A DNA stretch of 64,000 bases from JABURQ01 sp029243145 (GCA_965660145.1 CBFHYX010000001.1:248001-312000); one strand, 5' to 3'. Shown: positions 1 through 8,534, numbered from the stretch's first letter. The notes: generated from the sequence alone by a model not told the origin. Numbers and translations: made by a program.

Positions 1-686
1 GCGTAATCGTCTCTCGGAGTCGGCTGTTCAAACAAGCCTACGTTGCAATCAGCCACTTGTTGAGCCATCTCAATCGCCGTCGCGACATCAAAGCCACAAT
101 TCGCATCGATCACCATTTCGTAATCGAGGCCGATGGTTTCCCGGACGATACGAACTCGTTCCACATCTTCTTCGAGTTTTGTACCGACTTTCACCTTGAT
201 GGTCGTGAATCCGTTTTCGATCAACTGACGGGCTCGCTCTCGGGCACGGTCGGGAGCATAAGCGCCCATCGAAAATCGACACTTAATGGTGTGGGATCGC
301 GCGGGCCCCCCGAGAAGTTGATAGACCGGCTGTCCACGATCTTTCCCTTGAATGTCCCACAACGCCATCTCTATCGCCGACTTGGCAAACCAATTCCCCA
401 CAGCACATTGATCCATGAGTGTATCGATTCTTTCGACATCGCAGGGGTCACAACCAATCAAGGCCGGCGCAAAAGCGCGGTCAACGATTGCCTGAACACT
501 CCAAACCGTTTCACCACTCCAACGCGGCATAACGGTTGCTTCGCCCACGCCATCAATATCAGCGTCCGTCTCCACACGAACAATCAGATACTCAGAAACC
601 TGATGGTGGCCGAGAGCCGAGATCATATGGTATTCGGGTTTCAGCGGAATCCTGACCGGATAGCTGATGATCTTTGTGATTTTCAT
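1..686 (-). CDS. Enolase-superfamily (mandelate racemase/muconate lactonizing) enzyme, C-terminus cut off by the window edge
   Basis: Reading the minus strand from the ATG at 686 gives an open frame of 228 codons running off the left edge. It starts MKITKIISYPVRIPLKPEYH and shows the N-terminal capping domain of the mandelate racemase / muconate lactonizing enzyme group, then the start of the barrel. Visible motifs are WDIQGK, the K-x-K pair in IKVKVGTK (general base lysine), the metal ligand aspartate in MVIDANCGF and the second metal ligand in GLFEQPTP. These are the standard enolase-superfamily positions, so a proton-abstracting racemase, cycloisomerase or dehydratase is likely; the substrate cannot be read. 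An AGGG lies 6-9 bases before the ATG. It is divergent from the ceramidase-like gene with about 80 bases between them. A plus-strand open frame over the same bases is a shadow. Confidence 0.85.
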   Translation of the reverse strand, partial: MKITKIISYPVRIPLKPEYHMISALGHHQVSEYLIVRVETDADIDGVGEATVMPRWSGETVWSVQAIVDRAFAPALIGCDPCDVERIDTLMDQCAVGNWFAKSAIEMALWDIQGKDRGQPVYQLLGGPARSHTIKCRFSMGAYAPDRARERARQLIENGFTTIKVKVGTKLEEDVERVRIVRETIGLDYEMVIDANCGFDVATAIEMAQQVADCNVGLFEQPTPRDDY

Positions 687-764
687 CGTTTTTCCCTGTA
701 GAATAGATCACGTCCGGGAGCGTCACCGCTCGATGTGATGTCTACCAAGTGTGTGGAGTCCGTC

Positions 765-2114
765 ATGAAACCTCAAGCAGGAGTTTCCAGATCTTCGATC
801 ACTCCGACCAAACCGGTTGAATTGACCGGCTGGGGGTATTATCTCAAACGATTCTGGTTGGACGTCCATGACTCATTAAACGCAACGGCCATCGTCATCG
901 AGAACGCCGAGACACTTCTCGCCATAGTTTCCGTCGATTTAATGGTGATCAGCTCTGACTTCACCCAGCAGATTCGTGCGGGTGTTTCCCAAGAGACCAG
1001 TATTCCCGCCGCCAATATTCTTGTGACCGCCACTCACACGCACAACGCGCCCGCTTCCGGCGGATTACTTGGAGTGGGTGAAGTTGATCCTGACTACGAA
1101 GAGTGGGCCGCCGATCAGGCGATTGTTGCAACCGTCAATGCCTGGAAATCACGAGAGCCGGTCTCTCTCTCAATCGCAACGACGGAAGTCGCCGATCTCA
1201 CATTCAATCGAACTCGTCTCGCTGGCCCCATTGATCCCACATTGACCACGCTGCAAATTCAACGCGGCGATGATTCGACGTTGGCTTTCGTGGTCGGCTT
1301 TCAGGGACACCCCACGATTACGACAAATCTCCGTCCCTCTTCAATCAGTCGAGATGTTCCTGGAGAACTCTGCGACCATCTGGAGCGAGTCTTTCCAGGT
1401 TCAACAGCCATCTATCTGCAAGGGGCATGCGGCGATGTGAATTTTCACCATTTTTATGGCGACTCAGAAGCTTCGGCCTCTATTCCCGCCCGGTCACTTT
1501 GTTTTGCAGTGATCGAATCGCTCCTCAAACGAGATTCATTGGATGCATCTCAGATCGCCGCCCATTCGGAAATTGTGCAACTTCCCACCCGTCGATGGAC
1601 GCTCGAAGAAATCCAACACGATCGCCGGGAAGCCGAGCAACGTCTGAATGATCGTGATCTCTCCGGCTGGAAAGAAACCATCGGTCGTGTGATGACGACT
1701 CGTCCTCACGAAATGATCGCACGCCACGGGGGAGATGAATGGAAAGCGGTCGCCGCGATGTGCCGATTTAATGTGGAGTGGACCGACCGCATGCTGGTCG
1801 ATTATGAGACACGCCACGAGTGGTTGGAGACCGAAATCCAGGCGATGCGGATGGGTGAGTTCGGTATCATCGGTAACTCCTCCGAGTTTTTCACATCGCT
1901 GGCGTTGGAGATTCGCGAACGTGTCCACCTGCCACACGTTATGCTGGCCTGTTATTCCAATGGCCGGATCGGTTACCTGCCCGATGCCTATGATGTCGAG
2001 CGAAAGACGTATGCCGCCTATCAATCCCCCAAATACTGCAATCAATTTCCGTTCACGGCAGAATCAGGACCGGTGATGGTAGCCGCGATGAGCGATTTGC
2101 TGAACTCGCTTTAG
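765..2114 (+). CDS. Neutral/alkaline ceramidase-like protein (N-terminal domain family)
   Basis: The protein carries motifs of the neutral/alkaline non-lysosomal ceramidase N-terminal domain: TATHTHNAP (zinc-ligand histidines), GFQGHPTI, and LQGACGDVN near residue 230. These enzymes hydrolyse N-acyl-sphingosine amides, but many planctomycete members are short (about 450 residues) and uncharacterised, so the substrate is unknown. I see no clear signal peptide. Possible starts are GTG 735, ATG 738 and ATG 765; I prefer 765 because GGAG sits six bases upstream. It is divergent from the partial enolase-superfamily gene, which may hint at catabolism of an amide- or polyol-containing compound, but that link is weak. 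A metal-dependent hydrolase of another specificity is equally possible. Confidence 0.8.
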   Translation: MKPQAGVSRSSITPTKPVELTGWGYYLKRFWLDVHDSLNATAIVIENAETLLAIVSVDLMVISSDFTQQIRAGVSQETSIPAANILVTATHTHNAPASGGLLGVGEVDPDYEEWAADQAIVATVNAWKSREPVSLSIATTEVADLTFNRTRLAGPIDPTLTTLQIQRGDDSTLAFVVGFQGHPTITTNLRPSSISRDVPGELCDHLERVFPGSTAIYLQGACGDVNFHHFYGDSEASASIPARSLCFAVIESLLKRDSLDASQIAAHSEIVQLPTRRWTLEEIQHDRREAEQRLNDRDLSGWKETIGRVMTTRPHEMIARHGGDEWKAVAAMCRFNVEWTDRMLVDYETRHEWLETEIQAMRMGEFGIIGNSSEFFTSLALEIRERVHLPHVMLACYSNGRIGYLPDAYDVERKTYAAYQSPKYCNQFPFTAESGPVMVAAMSDLLNSL

Positions 2115-2126
2115 AGATCCCTTTTT

Positions 2127-2495
2127 TTACCGAGTTCGTCGCGTCTTTTTCTCAACCGCTTTACGTTGCGCGGTTGAAGATTTTAATCCCGGATTTTGTT
2201 CCAAGATGTCAGCCAGAATTGCATATCCAGACCGTCTTTGGGATCGAAAGGCACGTTGAATACTTGGTTGTTTGATCACTGACAAACACCACAAGCAAAT
2301 GGGCGCGGTCAGAATCCATGCGGGTGTTCCCGGAAAAAGGCCCGCATACAAACCGAACCTACTCCAGAATGTGGAATTTATACTTTTGAATTGAATGCCA
2401 CCAATGAAGATCAACACCGAAGCCAGTAACCCCGGCAGAGCAAAAGGGATCAGAAAATGTTCTCGGGAAGAAGGAATCACGGTTAACAGAAACAT
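2127..2495 (-). CDS. Small membrane protein of a planctomycete-type hypothetical family
   Basis: This 122-residue frame begins MFLLTVIPSSREHFLIPFAL and has two or three hydrophobic segments (about residues 15-36, 45-60 and 60-72), then a basic C-terminus ending KKTRRTR. The spacing G-G-x-Q ... PAW-x-L-x-x-P-x-x-L-W ... P-S-I-Q-R-A-F resembles a membrane segment common in planctomycete hypothetical proteins, usually GG-x-K-M ... PCWLLGLPFGIWALVVL ... P-E-V-x-x-AF; this is from memory, not a search. The frame continues upstream to 2696 but would then overlap pstB extensively, so I chose the ATG at 2495, only three bases from the pstB start. A decayed gene fragment is possible. No function can be assigned. 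Confidence 0.5.
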   Translation of the reverse strand: MFLLTVIPSSREHFLIPFALPGLLASVLIFIGGIQFKSINSTFWSRFGLYAGLFPGTPAWILTAPICLWCLSVIKQPSIQRAFRSQRRSGYAILADILEQNPGLKSSTAQRKAVEKKTRRTR

Positions 2496-2498
2496 GCA

Positions 2499-3363
2499 AT
2501 GACAAATGAACTTGAAGAGCCAAAATTCGCCGGGAAGGTTCGCCCAGCGGGGAATACCTTGAATGAGCAATTGATTGGAAAACACGAAGCCACACCACTC
2601 CCTCAAGAACCAGCCCCCTTGGCATTGCAGGCCATTGATGTCGTCATTTCTTATGGAGGGCAACCTGCGATCAAACATGTTTCTCTCGATATTCAATATC
2701 GAAAGATTACAGCGATCATCGGCCCCTCAGGATGTGGAAAAAGTACATTGCTGCGTGCCTTCAATCGCATGAATGAGTATGTCCCCAATGTAACTATGGA
2801 AGGTCAAATTCTATTCCATGGTGAAGATCTTTACGCTCCCGCAACTGATCCAGTCGAGGTGCGTCGTCGTGTGGGGATGGTTTTCCAGAAACCGAATCCC
2901 TTCCCAAAATCCATTTTCAACAACGTGTCGTGGGGCCCCAAAATCAATGGATACAAGGGAGACCTGCACGAACTGGTGGAAAAGTCTTTACGTCAAGCAG
3001 CGTTATGGGATGAAGTTAAAGACCGACTGTATCAGTCTGCTTTAGGATTATCGGGGGGGGCAGCAACAACGGCTCTGCATCGCTCGAGCATTAGCGATAG
3101 AACCAGAAATCATCCTCATGGATGAACCCTGTTCTGCACTCGATCCTGTTTCCACGGCCAGCATCGAAGATTTGATGTTTGAACTCAAGGGCGAATACTC
3201 CATTGTCATCGTCACTCACAATATGCAACAGGCAGCGCGTGTTTCAGATAATACAGCGTTCCTGGAAAATGGATGTCTTATTGAATACGGCATCACTGAC
3301 CAGGTTTTCACTAAACCAAAACAACAAAGAACAGAAGAGTATGTGACAGGACGTTTTGGTTGA
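2499..3363 (+). pseudogene. pstB: pstB, phosphate ABC transporter ATP-binding protein, broken by a +1 frameshift
   Basis: Two overlapping frames together give a full PstB, the ATPase that drives the PstSCAB phosphate importer. The first (2499-3125) has Walker A GPSGCGKSTLLRAFNRMNE and the Q-loop GMVFQKPNPFPKSIFNN. The second, open from the region before 3118 to 3363, has Walker B IILMDEPCSALDP, the switch histidine VIVTHNMQQAARVSDNTAFL and a typical PstB C-terminus. The break is in a run of eight G at 3053-3060, exactly in the ABC signature LSGGQQQRL; removing one G restores the frame. As read, the product stops after the altered signature and would be inactive. About 288 residues after repair, with a roughly 30-residue N-terminal extension. 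phoU follows by 47 bases; pstS, pstC and pstA are not in the window. Sequencing error, true mutation or slippage-based switching are all possible. Confidence 0.85.
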
Positions 3364-3410
3364 TCAGGTCAAAATGATTCAATCATTTGTCATGAGAAAT
3401 GGAATACAAC

Positions 3411-4094
3411 ATGTCAAAACATTTGCAACGCGATTTGGAACACCTTAAGAAAGAAGTCCTTTCGATTGCTTCTTTGGTTGAAGCCGCTCTCAGCAAGGCG
3501 ATCCTCGCGCTTATTGATCGCCGCAGTGAACTGGCGGAAGAAATCATCCAGGCTGATCGATTGATCGATGAAAAAGAAGTGCTTGTGGAAGAAGAATGCT
3601 TGAAAATTCTGGCCTTGCATCAACCAGTCGCTGGTGATTTACGTTTTATTATTTCTGTCCTCAAAGTGACCAATGATCTGGAGAGAATGGGCGATCTGTG
3701 CGTGAATATTGCAGAGCGCGCATCGTATTTGTCGGTTCACTCACCCCTTGACATCAGCCTCGATTTTCCCTCTATGACTCGAGGAGTTCAGAGAATGGTC
3801 CGGAACTCTCTCGATTCATTGACCACTCTCGACACCAAATTGGCCAGAGACGTCCTGGCACAGGATGACGAAATCGATGCCGCCAACCGAGAGATGTTCA
3901 ATGCTCTACAAGAACTGATGCACCAGGATAACCAAACCATCGAACGAGCCGTTCATATGCTTTCCGCATCACGCCATTTGGAAAGAATTGCAGACCTTGC
4001 CACAAATATAGTGCAAGACGTGGTTTACATGGTGGATGGCGAATTGATTCGACATCGTCATGAAGAGTATTTTGACTCTCTCACAACAAAGTAA
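3411..4094 (+). CDS. phoU: PhoU, phosphate signalling/transport regulator
   Basis: A 227-residue, all-helical protein with two PhoU repeats. Each shows the metal-binding E/D-x-x-x-D pattern: NDLERMGDLCVNIAE in the first half and RHLERIADLATNIVQD in the second. PhoU proteins are cytoplasmic negative regulators of the Pho response that link the Pst transporter to the PhoR kinase. I chose the ATG at 3411 (MSKHLQRDL) because GGA lies a suitable distance upstream; an in-frame ATG at 3399 has poor spacing. Normal family length is about 220-240 residues, so it is intact. It follows pstB and is probably co-transcribed with it, which makes a broken pstB with an intact phoU noteworthy. Confidence 0.92.
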   Translation: MSKHLQRDLEHLKKEVLSIASLVEAALSKAILALIDRRSELAEEIIQADRLIDEKEVLVEEECLKILALHQPVAGDLRFIISVLKVTNDLERMGDLCVNIAERASYLSVHSPLDISLDFPSMTRGVQRMVRNSLDSLTTLDTKLARDVLAQDDEIDAANREMFNALQELMHQDNQTIERAVHMLSASRHLERIADLATNIVQDVVYMVDGELIRHRHEEYFDSLTTK

Positions 4095-4488
4095 GCCACC
4101 CTCTTTCTGATATTTCTCTGTATTGGAGGTTTCCTGTCCCTTCCAATTTCATGCTCATCCGTTCCGTCTTCAAATCCGACCTCCTCTGCAACGGTACAGG
4201 ACGCCGGGACGTGGGGCTCATTTCGGAAGCGGAACTGTCCATCGATTGACAACTTCATTGAAGAGAACAATAAGCAGAGTTTAGCGACTGGCGGTTGACC
4301 GAGTGGATTCCGGCTCACTCCGTTCAGCCGCCGCAACAACCATGCTCCATCGCGTTGTGGCAAATGAGCGGTTTTGAGACAAATCAGCGTGATGTGGAGT
4401 TCCAGAGGACATGCCCTCGATTGTAAAGCGCATTCATCGACGAAACGAGACTGTTTTTGTTCTCTCGGTTTTTCGTCAGAAATGAACT
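4095..4488. other. Intergenic gap without a convincing gene
   Basis: The 394 bases between the phoU stop and the end of the aminotransferase gene hold no open frame with recognisable content. A minus-strand frame across most of it encodes a Pro/Arg/Cys-mixed sequence without domain-like features and overlaps phoU. I found no clear rho-independent terminator for either converging gene and no RNA gene. Confidence 0.5.
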
Positions 4489-5772
4489 TCAAATCTGGGA
4501 GGCAATCACCCGAATCGCGTCCGCCAGACTTCGCATCCCTTCGTCAATTCGGTCGGGAGGCAACATGCCGTAACTGAGCCGCATGTGGTTACGTTCCACG
4601 GCGTCGGCCGCAAAACAAAGTTCTCCGGGAACGTACATGACATTATGACGCTGCACGGCTTCTTCAAACAGACGCGAATCGAATCCGGTTGGAATATTTT
4701 CCGGGAGAGACATCCAGACATACAATCCGCCGTGTGGATGTTCCCAAGTCACACCCTCGATATCGCTGAAATATTTGTCCGCAGCGGCAAGCATCGCATC
4801 ACGCTTCGCGGTGTAAGAATCTTTCACCTGATTGACGTGCTCGCCGTATTGACCGGAAAGTAGCACGTTGGCCATCAAGCGTTGATTAAGGTGGGCCGAA
4901 CCAAAATCATCATTTCCCTTCAGGTCCGAAAATGGTTTCTTGAGTTCTTCAGGCAATATTCCGAAGCCAACACGGACACCGGGGGAAAAACTTTTCGAGA
5001 ATGTCTGCGTGTAAATGACATGTTGTCGATCAGCATCAAAGCTCCAAATTGACGGGTAAACTTCGCCATCATATTGCAATTCTCGATAGGCAGCATCTTC
5101 GAGAATCATCAATCGATGAGACTTCGACCATTCTTTTGCCAGTTCAACGATCCGCTTTCGGCGATCTGTTGCGAGGCTCACGCCGCTCGGATTCTCATAA
5201 TAACTGACGAGATAAATTAGTTTAACACGTCCCAGTTCACCTTTTTGTTCGAGATCAGCCAAAGTCTCGTTCAGAGCCTCGGGACACATGCCGTCGCCAT
5301 CTGTCTTGACTGAAATGGCTCGTGCTCCGACTGCTTCGAGAGCACCGAGAAAGACAAAGTACGTCGGTGCGGCGACCAGGCAAATATCTCCCGGATCAAA
5401 CAATGCGTCACAAGTCAAAGCGAGTAACTGCTGAGAGCCGGTCGTCAATACAATGTCATCGGATGACAAACCCAATTCTTCGGAAGTCGTTTTTTCGAGC
5501 GTTGCGAAAAACGGCAGCATCTCTTGTCTTAGATGTTCTGAACCGGGGGTCGTGCCGTATTGCAGACATTCTCGCGCCCGACTGTCGTCACCTAACAACT
5601 CCGTAAGTTGCTGTTGAGCCAGTTCGACGGGCAAAGTGGAGGGATCGACCAATCCAGCCGCCAGTGACAGCACACCAGGGTTTTCGACTCCCTGCTGCAT
5701 CAGGAAACTAATGGCACCACGCGACGCCCGCTGGCTGCGATTGCTGAGTTGAAGACCGGGGATGGCTGTCAT
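4489..5772 (-). CDS. PLP-dependent aminotransferase, class I/II (2-aminoadipate/MocR-like type)
   Basis: The 427-residue protein has the fold-type I signature: N-terminal GVLSLAAGLVDPSTLP, substrate/PLP loop TTGSQQLL (about residue 111), the YYENPSG segment (about 191), EDAAYREL (about 225, PLP-binding Asp) and the Schiff-base lysine K260 in TQTFSKSFSPGVRVGF. This pattern is that of the broad-specificity group including LysN (2-aminoadipate) and aminotransferases acting on branched-chain and aromatic amino acids; there is no MocR DNA-binding domain. It is the last gene of the apparent leuA operon, so transamination of 2-ketoisocaproate to leucine is an attractive inference, not proven. The start ATG at 5772 gives a typical N-terminus. 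Confidence 0.85.
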   Translation of the reverse strand: MTAIPGLQLSNRSQRASRGAISFLMQQGVENPGVLSLAAGLVDPSTLPVELAQQQLTELLGDDSRARECLQYGTTPGSEHLRQEMLPFFATLEKTTSEELGLSSDDIVLTTGSQQLLALTCDALFDPGDICLVAAPTYFVFLGALEAVGARAISVKTDGDGMCPEALNETLADLEQKGELGRVKLIYLVSYYENPSGVSLATDRRKRIVELAKEWSKSHRLMILEDAAYRELQYDGEVYPSIWSFDADRQHVIYTQTFSKSFSPGVRVGFGILPEELKKPFSDLKGNDDFGSAHLNQRLMANVLLSGQYGEHVNQVKDSYTAKRDAMLAAADKYFSDIEGVTWEHPHGGLYVWMSLPENIPTGFDSRLFEEAVQRHNVMYVPGELCFAADAVERNHMRLSYGMLPPDRIDEGMRSLADAIRVIASQI

Positions 5773-5804
5773 GATGAGAATTCCATCGACATGACGTCGA
5801 ATCG

Positions 5805-6242
5805 TTATTTAAGTTGTGTAATCCGCTGAATGGCGATTGGTTTCAGTTCGGTCTCTTGTTTCGGCCAATAGAGATTAAATTCCAATTGGTCGAATTCCTC
5901 GTAATGCGGCAGTGAAGTTTTGGCGAGTTCGAGAATTTTTTGTTCGATGACGATGACCCGGTCTACATTTTCCACGGGGTCATAATCGATTTTCATTGTC
6001 ACCCGCAATGTATTCGGAGCATTCTCTTGCCCTTTTGCTCGGCCACCTTCAACAACGGGCCGACTTTCTGCCAGTTCTTCGGTGGCGATAATCGCTTGTT
6101 GTAATGGCAGGAAAGGAGCCAGATTCAATTTCCAATAAAACCACATGCAGCCTGTCATCATGATGGCAAATGCGAACATTCCCACGACGACAAGTTTACC
6201 AGAGATAAACACGGGCTCTTTGGTTTCAGAACTGCTCGTCAC
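5805..6242 (-). CDS. Hypothetical single-pass membrane protein
   Basis: A 145-residue protein with one transmembrane segment near the N-terminus (about residues 15-36, KLVVVGMFAFAIMMTGCMWF) and a soluble, probably periplasmic, C-terminal part of about 110 residues. The latter is rich in charged residues and contains an RVIVIEQKILELAK helix and a LEFNLYWPKQE strand. I recognise no domain. The GTG start overlaps the stop of the upstream thioredoxin-like gene by four bases (GTGA), a strong sign of translational coupling, and the aminotransferase gene begins 32 bases downstream. The cysteine in the membrane segment lies in a lipobox-poor context, so a lipoprotein is unlikely. Confidence 0.65.
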   Translation of the reverse strand: MTSSSETKEPVFISGKLVVVGMFAFAIMMTGCMWFYWKLNLAPFLPLQQAIIATEELAESRPVVEGGRAKGQENAPNTLRVTMKIDYDPVENVDRVIVIEQKILELAKTSLPHYEEFDQLEFNLYWPKQETELKPIAIQRITQLK

Positions 6243-6829
6243 GGCGTTTCTCCCAGGTACTCACGAATGAATTGTTGCGGATTCGCAATTGGCTTCGGCT
6301 TGCTGTTTTTGAAATCGACATTCCCGGCTCGATCCACAAAAATGAGACCGGGTTGTGGTTGATTGATTTCCAGATCGTAGCGGCCCCAATTTTGATGGAC
6401 GGCGTAACCAAGATCTGTCAACAACGGATATGGATACTTATTCCGTTTGTTGATTCGTTGGCCATCCTTTTCGATGACTTCAGTCGTGCCAATATTTTGT
6501 TGCGGCAATGCTCCACTGATGCCGAAGACCTTCGCTCCTTTGCGATCAAACGCATCTTTTCGTTGTTTCAGAAACTGCATGATCTCGGAATTATCGACTC
6601 CCTTATCTCCATTGTAAAAAACAACGAAAATATCATGCCGCGACAAATAGGAATCAAACCTCACCATCTTCGATTCCTGATTATACAACGGAGGGATTCG
6701 AGGAGCCGGTTGTTTGAAAACCAAATCCTCGGCGCGCGGTTGAGGTGGATATTTTTTGGTCACTTTCCAGACGCAAGCTCCCCCAATGAGGCCACCTGCG
6801 AACAAAATGACGAGGATTCGTTTATCCAT
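6239..6829 (-). CDS. Membrane-anchored thioredoxin-fold (peroxiredoxin-like) protein lacking the catalytic cysteine
   Basis: The 196-residue protein starts with a hydrophobic anchor or signal (MDKRILVILFAGGLIGGACV). The rest reads like an AhpC/TSA or redoxin domain: SRHDIFVVFYNGDKGVDNSE corresponds to the strand and loop normally holding the peroxidatic Cys, followed by a long helix, AKVFGISGALPQ, YPLLTDLG (typical peroxiredoxin segment) and GLIFVDRAGNVDF. No Cys is present in the active-site loop; the only Cys is in the anchor. Catalytic peroxidase activity is therefore unlikely, and a binding or scaffold role is possible. It lies 27 bases after the leuA stop and overlaps the next gene by four bases, so it belongs to the leuA operon. 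Confidence 0.65.
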   Translation of the reverse strand: MDKRILVILFAGGLIGGACVWKVTKKYPPQPRAEDLVFKQPAPRIPPLYNQESKMVRFDSYLSRHDIFVVFYNGDKGVDNSEIMQFLKQRKDAFDRKGAKVFGISGALPQQNIGTTEVIEKDGQRINKRNKYPYPLLTDLGYAVHQNWGRYDLEINQPQPGLIFVDRAGNVDFKNSKPKPIANPQQFIREYLGETP

Positions 6830-6856
6830 AACAATTGATTATAGGCAGATCGCCCA

Positions 6857-8416
6857 TTATAGGTTGGCTTTTTCTCTTTCAGCAGGCTTTGAATCTCGAT
6901 CAGACCAGGCACGATTCAATGCGTGCAAATAGGCCCGCGTGGAGGCTTCGATGATATCGGTGCTGATAGCACGACCGTGATATTTGCGTCCGAGATAACT
7001 AATTTCGACGATCACTTCTCCCTGTGCGTCTTTTCCACTGGAAATACTGCGGACATCGTAATCTTCCAAACGGGCTTCAATCCCCACGATGCGTTCCAAT
7101 GCACGGAAAACCGCATCGACCGGACCGTCTCCCGTTGCCGCATCGGAAACCGGTTCTTCTTCATCGTGTTGAAGTTCGACGGTCGCGGTCGGAATCATGC
7201 CAGTCCCGGCAGACGTATGAAAGCTGTTGAGCACCCAATGCGCTTCGAAGTCGGTCTTTTGCGACTCGATTAACGCGGTGATATCCGAATCGAAAATTTC
7301 CTTCTTTTTGTCAGCCAACGTAATAAACCCATCGAAGACTTTTTGGAAAGTCTCGTCATCGATTTTATAGCCAAGCTGATCCACACGGTCTCGGAAGGCG
7401 TGTCGACCGCTGTGTTTACCCAACACAAGATTCGTGCCCGTCAAACCGATATCCTGCGGCCGCATGATCTCGTAGGTCGTGCGTTCTTTCAGCATGCCGT
7501 GCTGATGAATGCCGGCTTCGTGAGCGAAGGCATTTTGCCCGACGATGGCCTTATTGCGTTGCACTTTCATTCCCGTGATTCGCGAAACAAGCTGGCTCAC
7601 AGGATGCAATCGCTGGGTATTGATATTGGTATTGATGCCATAATAGTCATGACGAGTGCGCAGCGCCATCACCACTTCTTCCAACGCTGCGTTTCCCGCA
7701 CGTTCCCCTAATCCGTTCATCGTGCATTCAATCTGTCGAGCCCCCGCTTCGACGGCAGACAAACTATTTGCGACGGCAAGTCCCAAATCGTTATGGCAAT
7801 GAGTACTGATAATCGCCTGGTCGATATTGGGAACTTCGTTTTTGAGAGTCGAAATCACATTGTAATAATGTGATGGCGTTGCGTAGCCGACCGTATCGGG
7901 GATATTGACGGTGGTTGCACCGGCGGCAATTGTTTTCTCGACAACTTCACAAAGAAAATCGAGTTCGGTGCGGGCCGCATCTTCGGGTGAGAATTCGATG
8001 TCGTCGCAATACTCTTTTGCACGAGCGACCATCTCGACAGCCGTATCGACGATTTGCGCCTTATCCATTCCCAATTTGTGTTCGCGATGAATCGAACTGG
8101 TTGCCAAGAAAACGTGAATCCGTTTTTTCTCGGCATCCATCAGTGCATCGCGCGCCCGGTCGATATCATCCTTACGACTGCGAGCCAAGCCGCAGATCGT
8201 CGTTTGGGCACCACATTCACGAGCGATCCGTTGAACGGCTTCAAAGTCACCCGGCGAAGCAATCGGGAATCCGGCTTCGATAATATCGACTCCCAGCTCC
8301 ACGAGTGCCTTGGCCACTTCAATTTTCTCATCGGTGTTCATGCTGCAACCGGGAGATTGCTCCCCGTCACGCAGCGTGGTGTCGAAAATGATGACTGTCT
8401 CGTTGTTGGTGGACAT
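6857..8416 (-). CDS. leuA: 2-isopropylmalate synthase
   Basis: LeuA condenses acetyl-CoA with 2-ketoisovalerate, the first committed step of leucine synthesis. The 519-residue protein shows the HMGL-like barrel from residue 8, with FDTTLRDGEQSPG (D17 metal ligand, R16), STHCHNDLGLAVANS (H206 and H208 metal ligands) and CTMNGLGERAGNAALEEVV. A LeuA allosteric dimerisation domain covers about residues 395-505, ending in the ALNRAW segment. Length and order match bacterial LeuA type 1. A paralogous citramalate or homocitrate synthase is possible, but the C-terminal domain and the leucine-rich leader upstream favour LeuA. It heads a four-gene minus-strand operon and appears to be controlled by attenuation. 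Confidence 0.95.
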   Translation of the reverse strand: MSTNNETVIIFDTTLRDGEQSPGCSMNTDEKIEVAKALVELGVDIIEAGFPIASPGDFEAVQRIARECGAQTTICGLARSRKDDIDRARDALMDAEKKRIHVFLATSSIHREHKLGMDKAQIVDTAVEMVARAKEYCDDIEFSPEDAARTELDFLCEVVEKTIAAGATTVNIPDTVGYATPSHYYNVISTLKNEVPNIDQAIISTHCHNDLGLAVANSLSAVEAGARQIECTMNGLGERAGNAALEEVVMALRTRHDYYGINTNINTQRLHPVSQLVSRITGMKVQRNKAIVGQNAFAHEAGIHQHGMLKERTTYEIMRPQDIGLTGTNLVLGKHSGRHAFRDRVDQLGYKIDDETFQKVFDGFITLADKKKEIFDSDITALIESQKTDFEAHWVLNSFHTSAGTGMIPTATVELQHDEEEPVSDAATGDGPVDAVFRALERIVGIEARLEDYDVRSISSGKDAQGEVIVEISYLGRKYHGRAISTDIIEASTRAYLHALNRAWSDRDSKPAEREKANL

Positions 8417-8461
8417 CGTAATTACCTGTGTTCAATGCCTGTCGTGTCAGTAAGAAGCAAC

Positions 8462-8500
8462 AAAAAAACCCTGAAGTCTTATGAGAGACCGCAGGGTTTT
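8462..8500 (-). terminator. Attenuator terminator upstream of leuA
   Basis: In the leuA direction a 9-base stem AAAACCCTG / CAGGGTTTT (arms at 8492-8500 and 8465-8473) with an 18-base loop is followed at once by a run of seven T (8468-8462): a rho-independent terminator 46 bases before the leuA ATG. Because it sits between a leader peptide and leuA, it should end transcription when leucine is plentiful. The upstream arm can instead pair with AGGGTTT at 8536-8530, overlapping the leader stop codon, which would form an antiterminator. Confidence 0.85.
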
Positions 8501-8534
8501 GATCGATTCGTTTTGAATTGTCTCAGTGCAAACC

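Noticed and set aside
57..701. Plus-strand 214-residue frame at the left edge
   Set aside because: It is the shadow of the minus-strand enolase-superfamily gene, whose translation shows proper motifs (IKVKVG, MVIDANCGF, FEQPTP).
4058..4492. Minus-strand 144-residue frame between phoU and the aminotransferase
   Set aside because: Overlaps the phoU end, has no domain-like pattern, and shows no ribosome-binding site.
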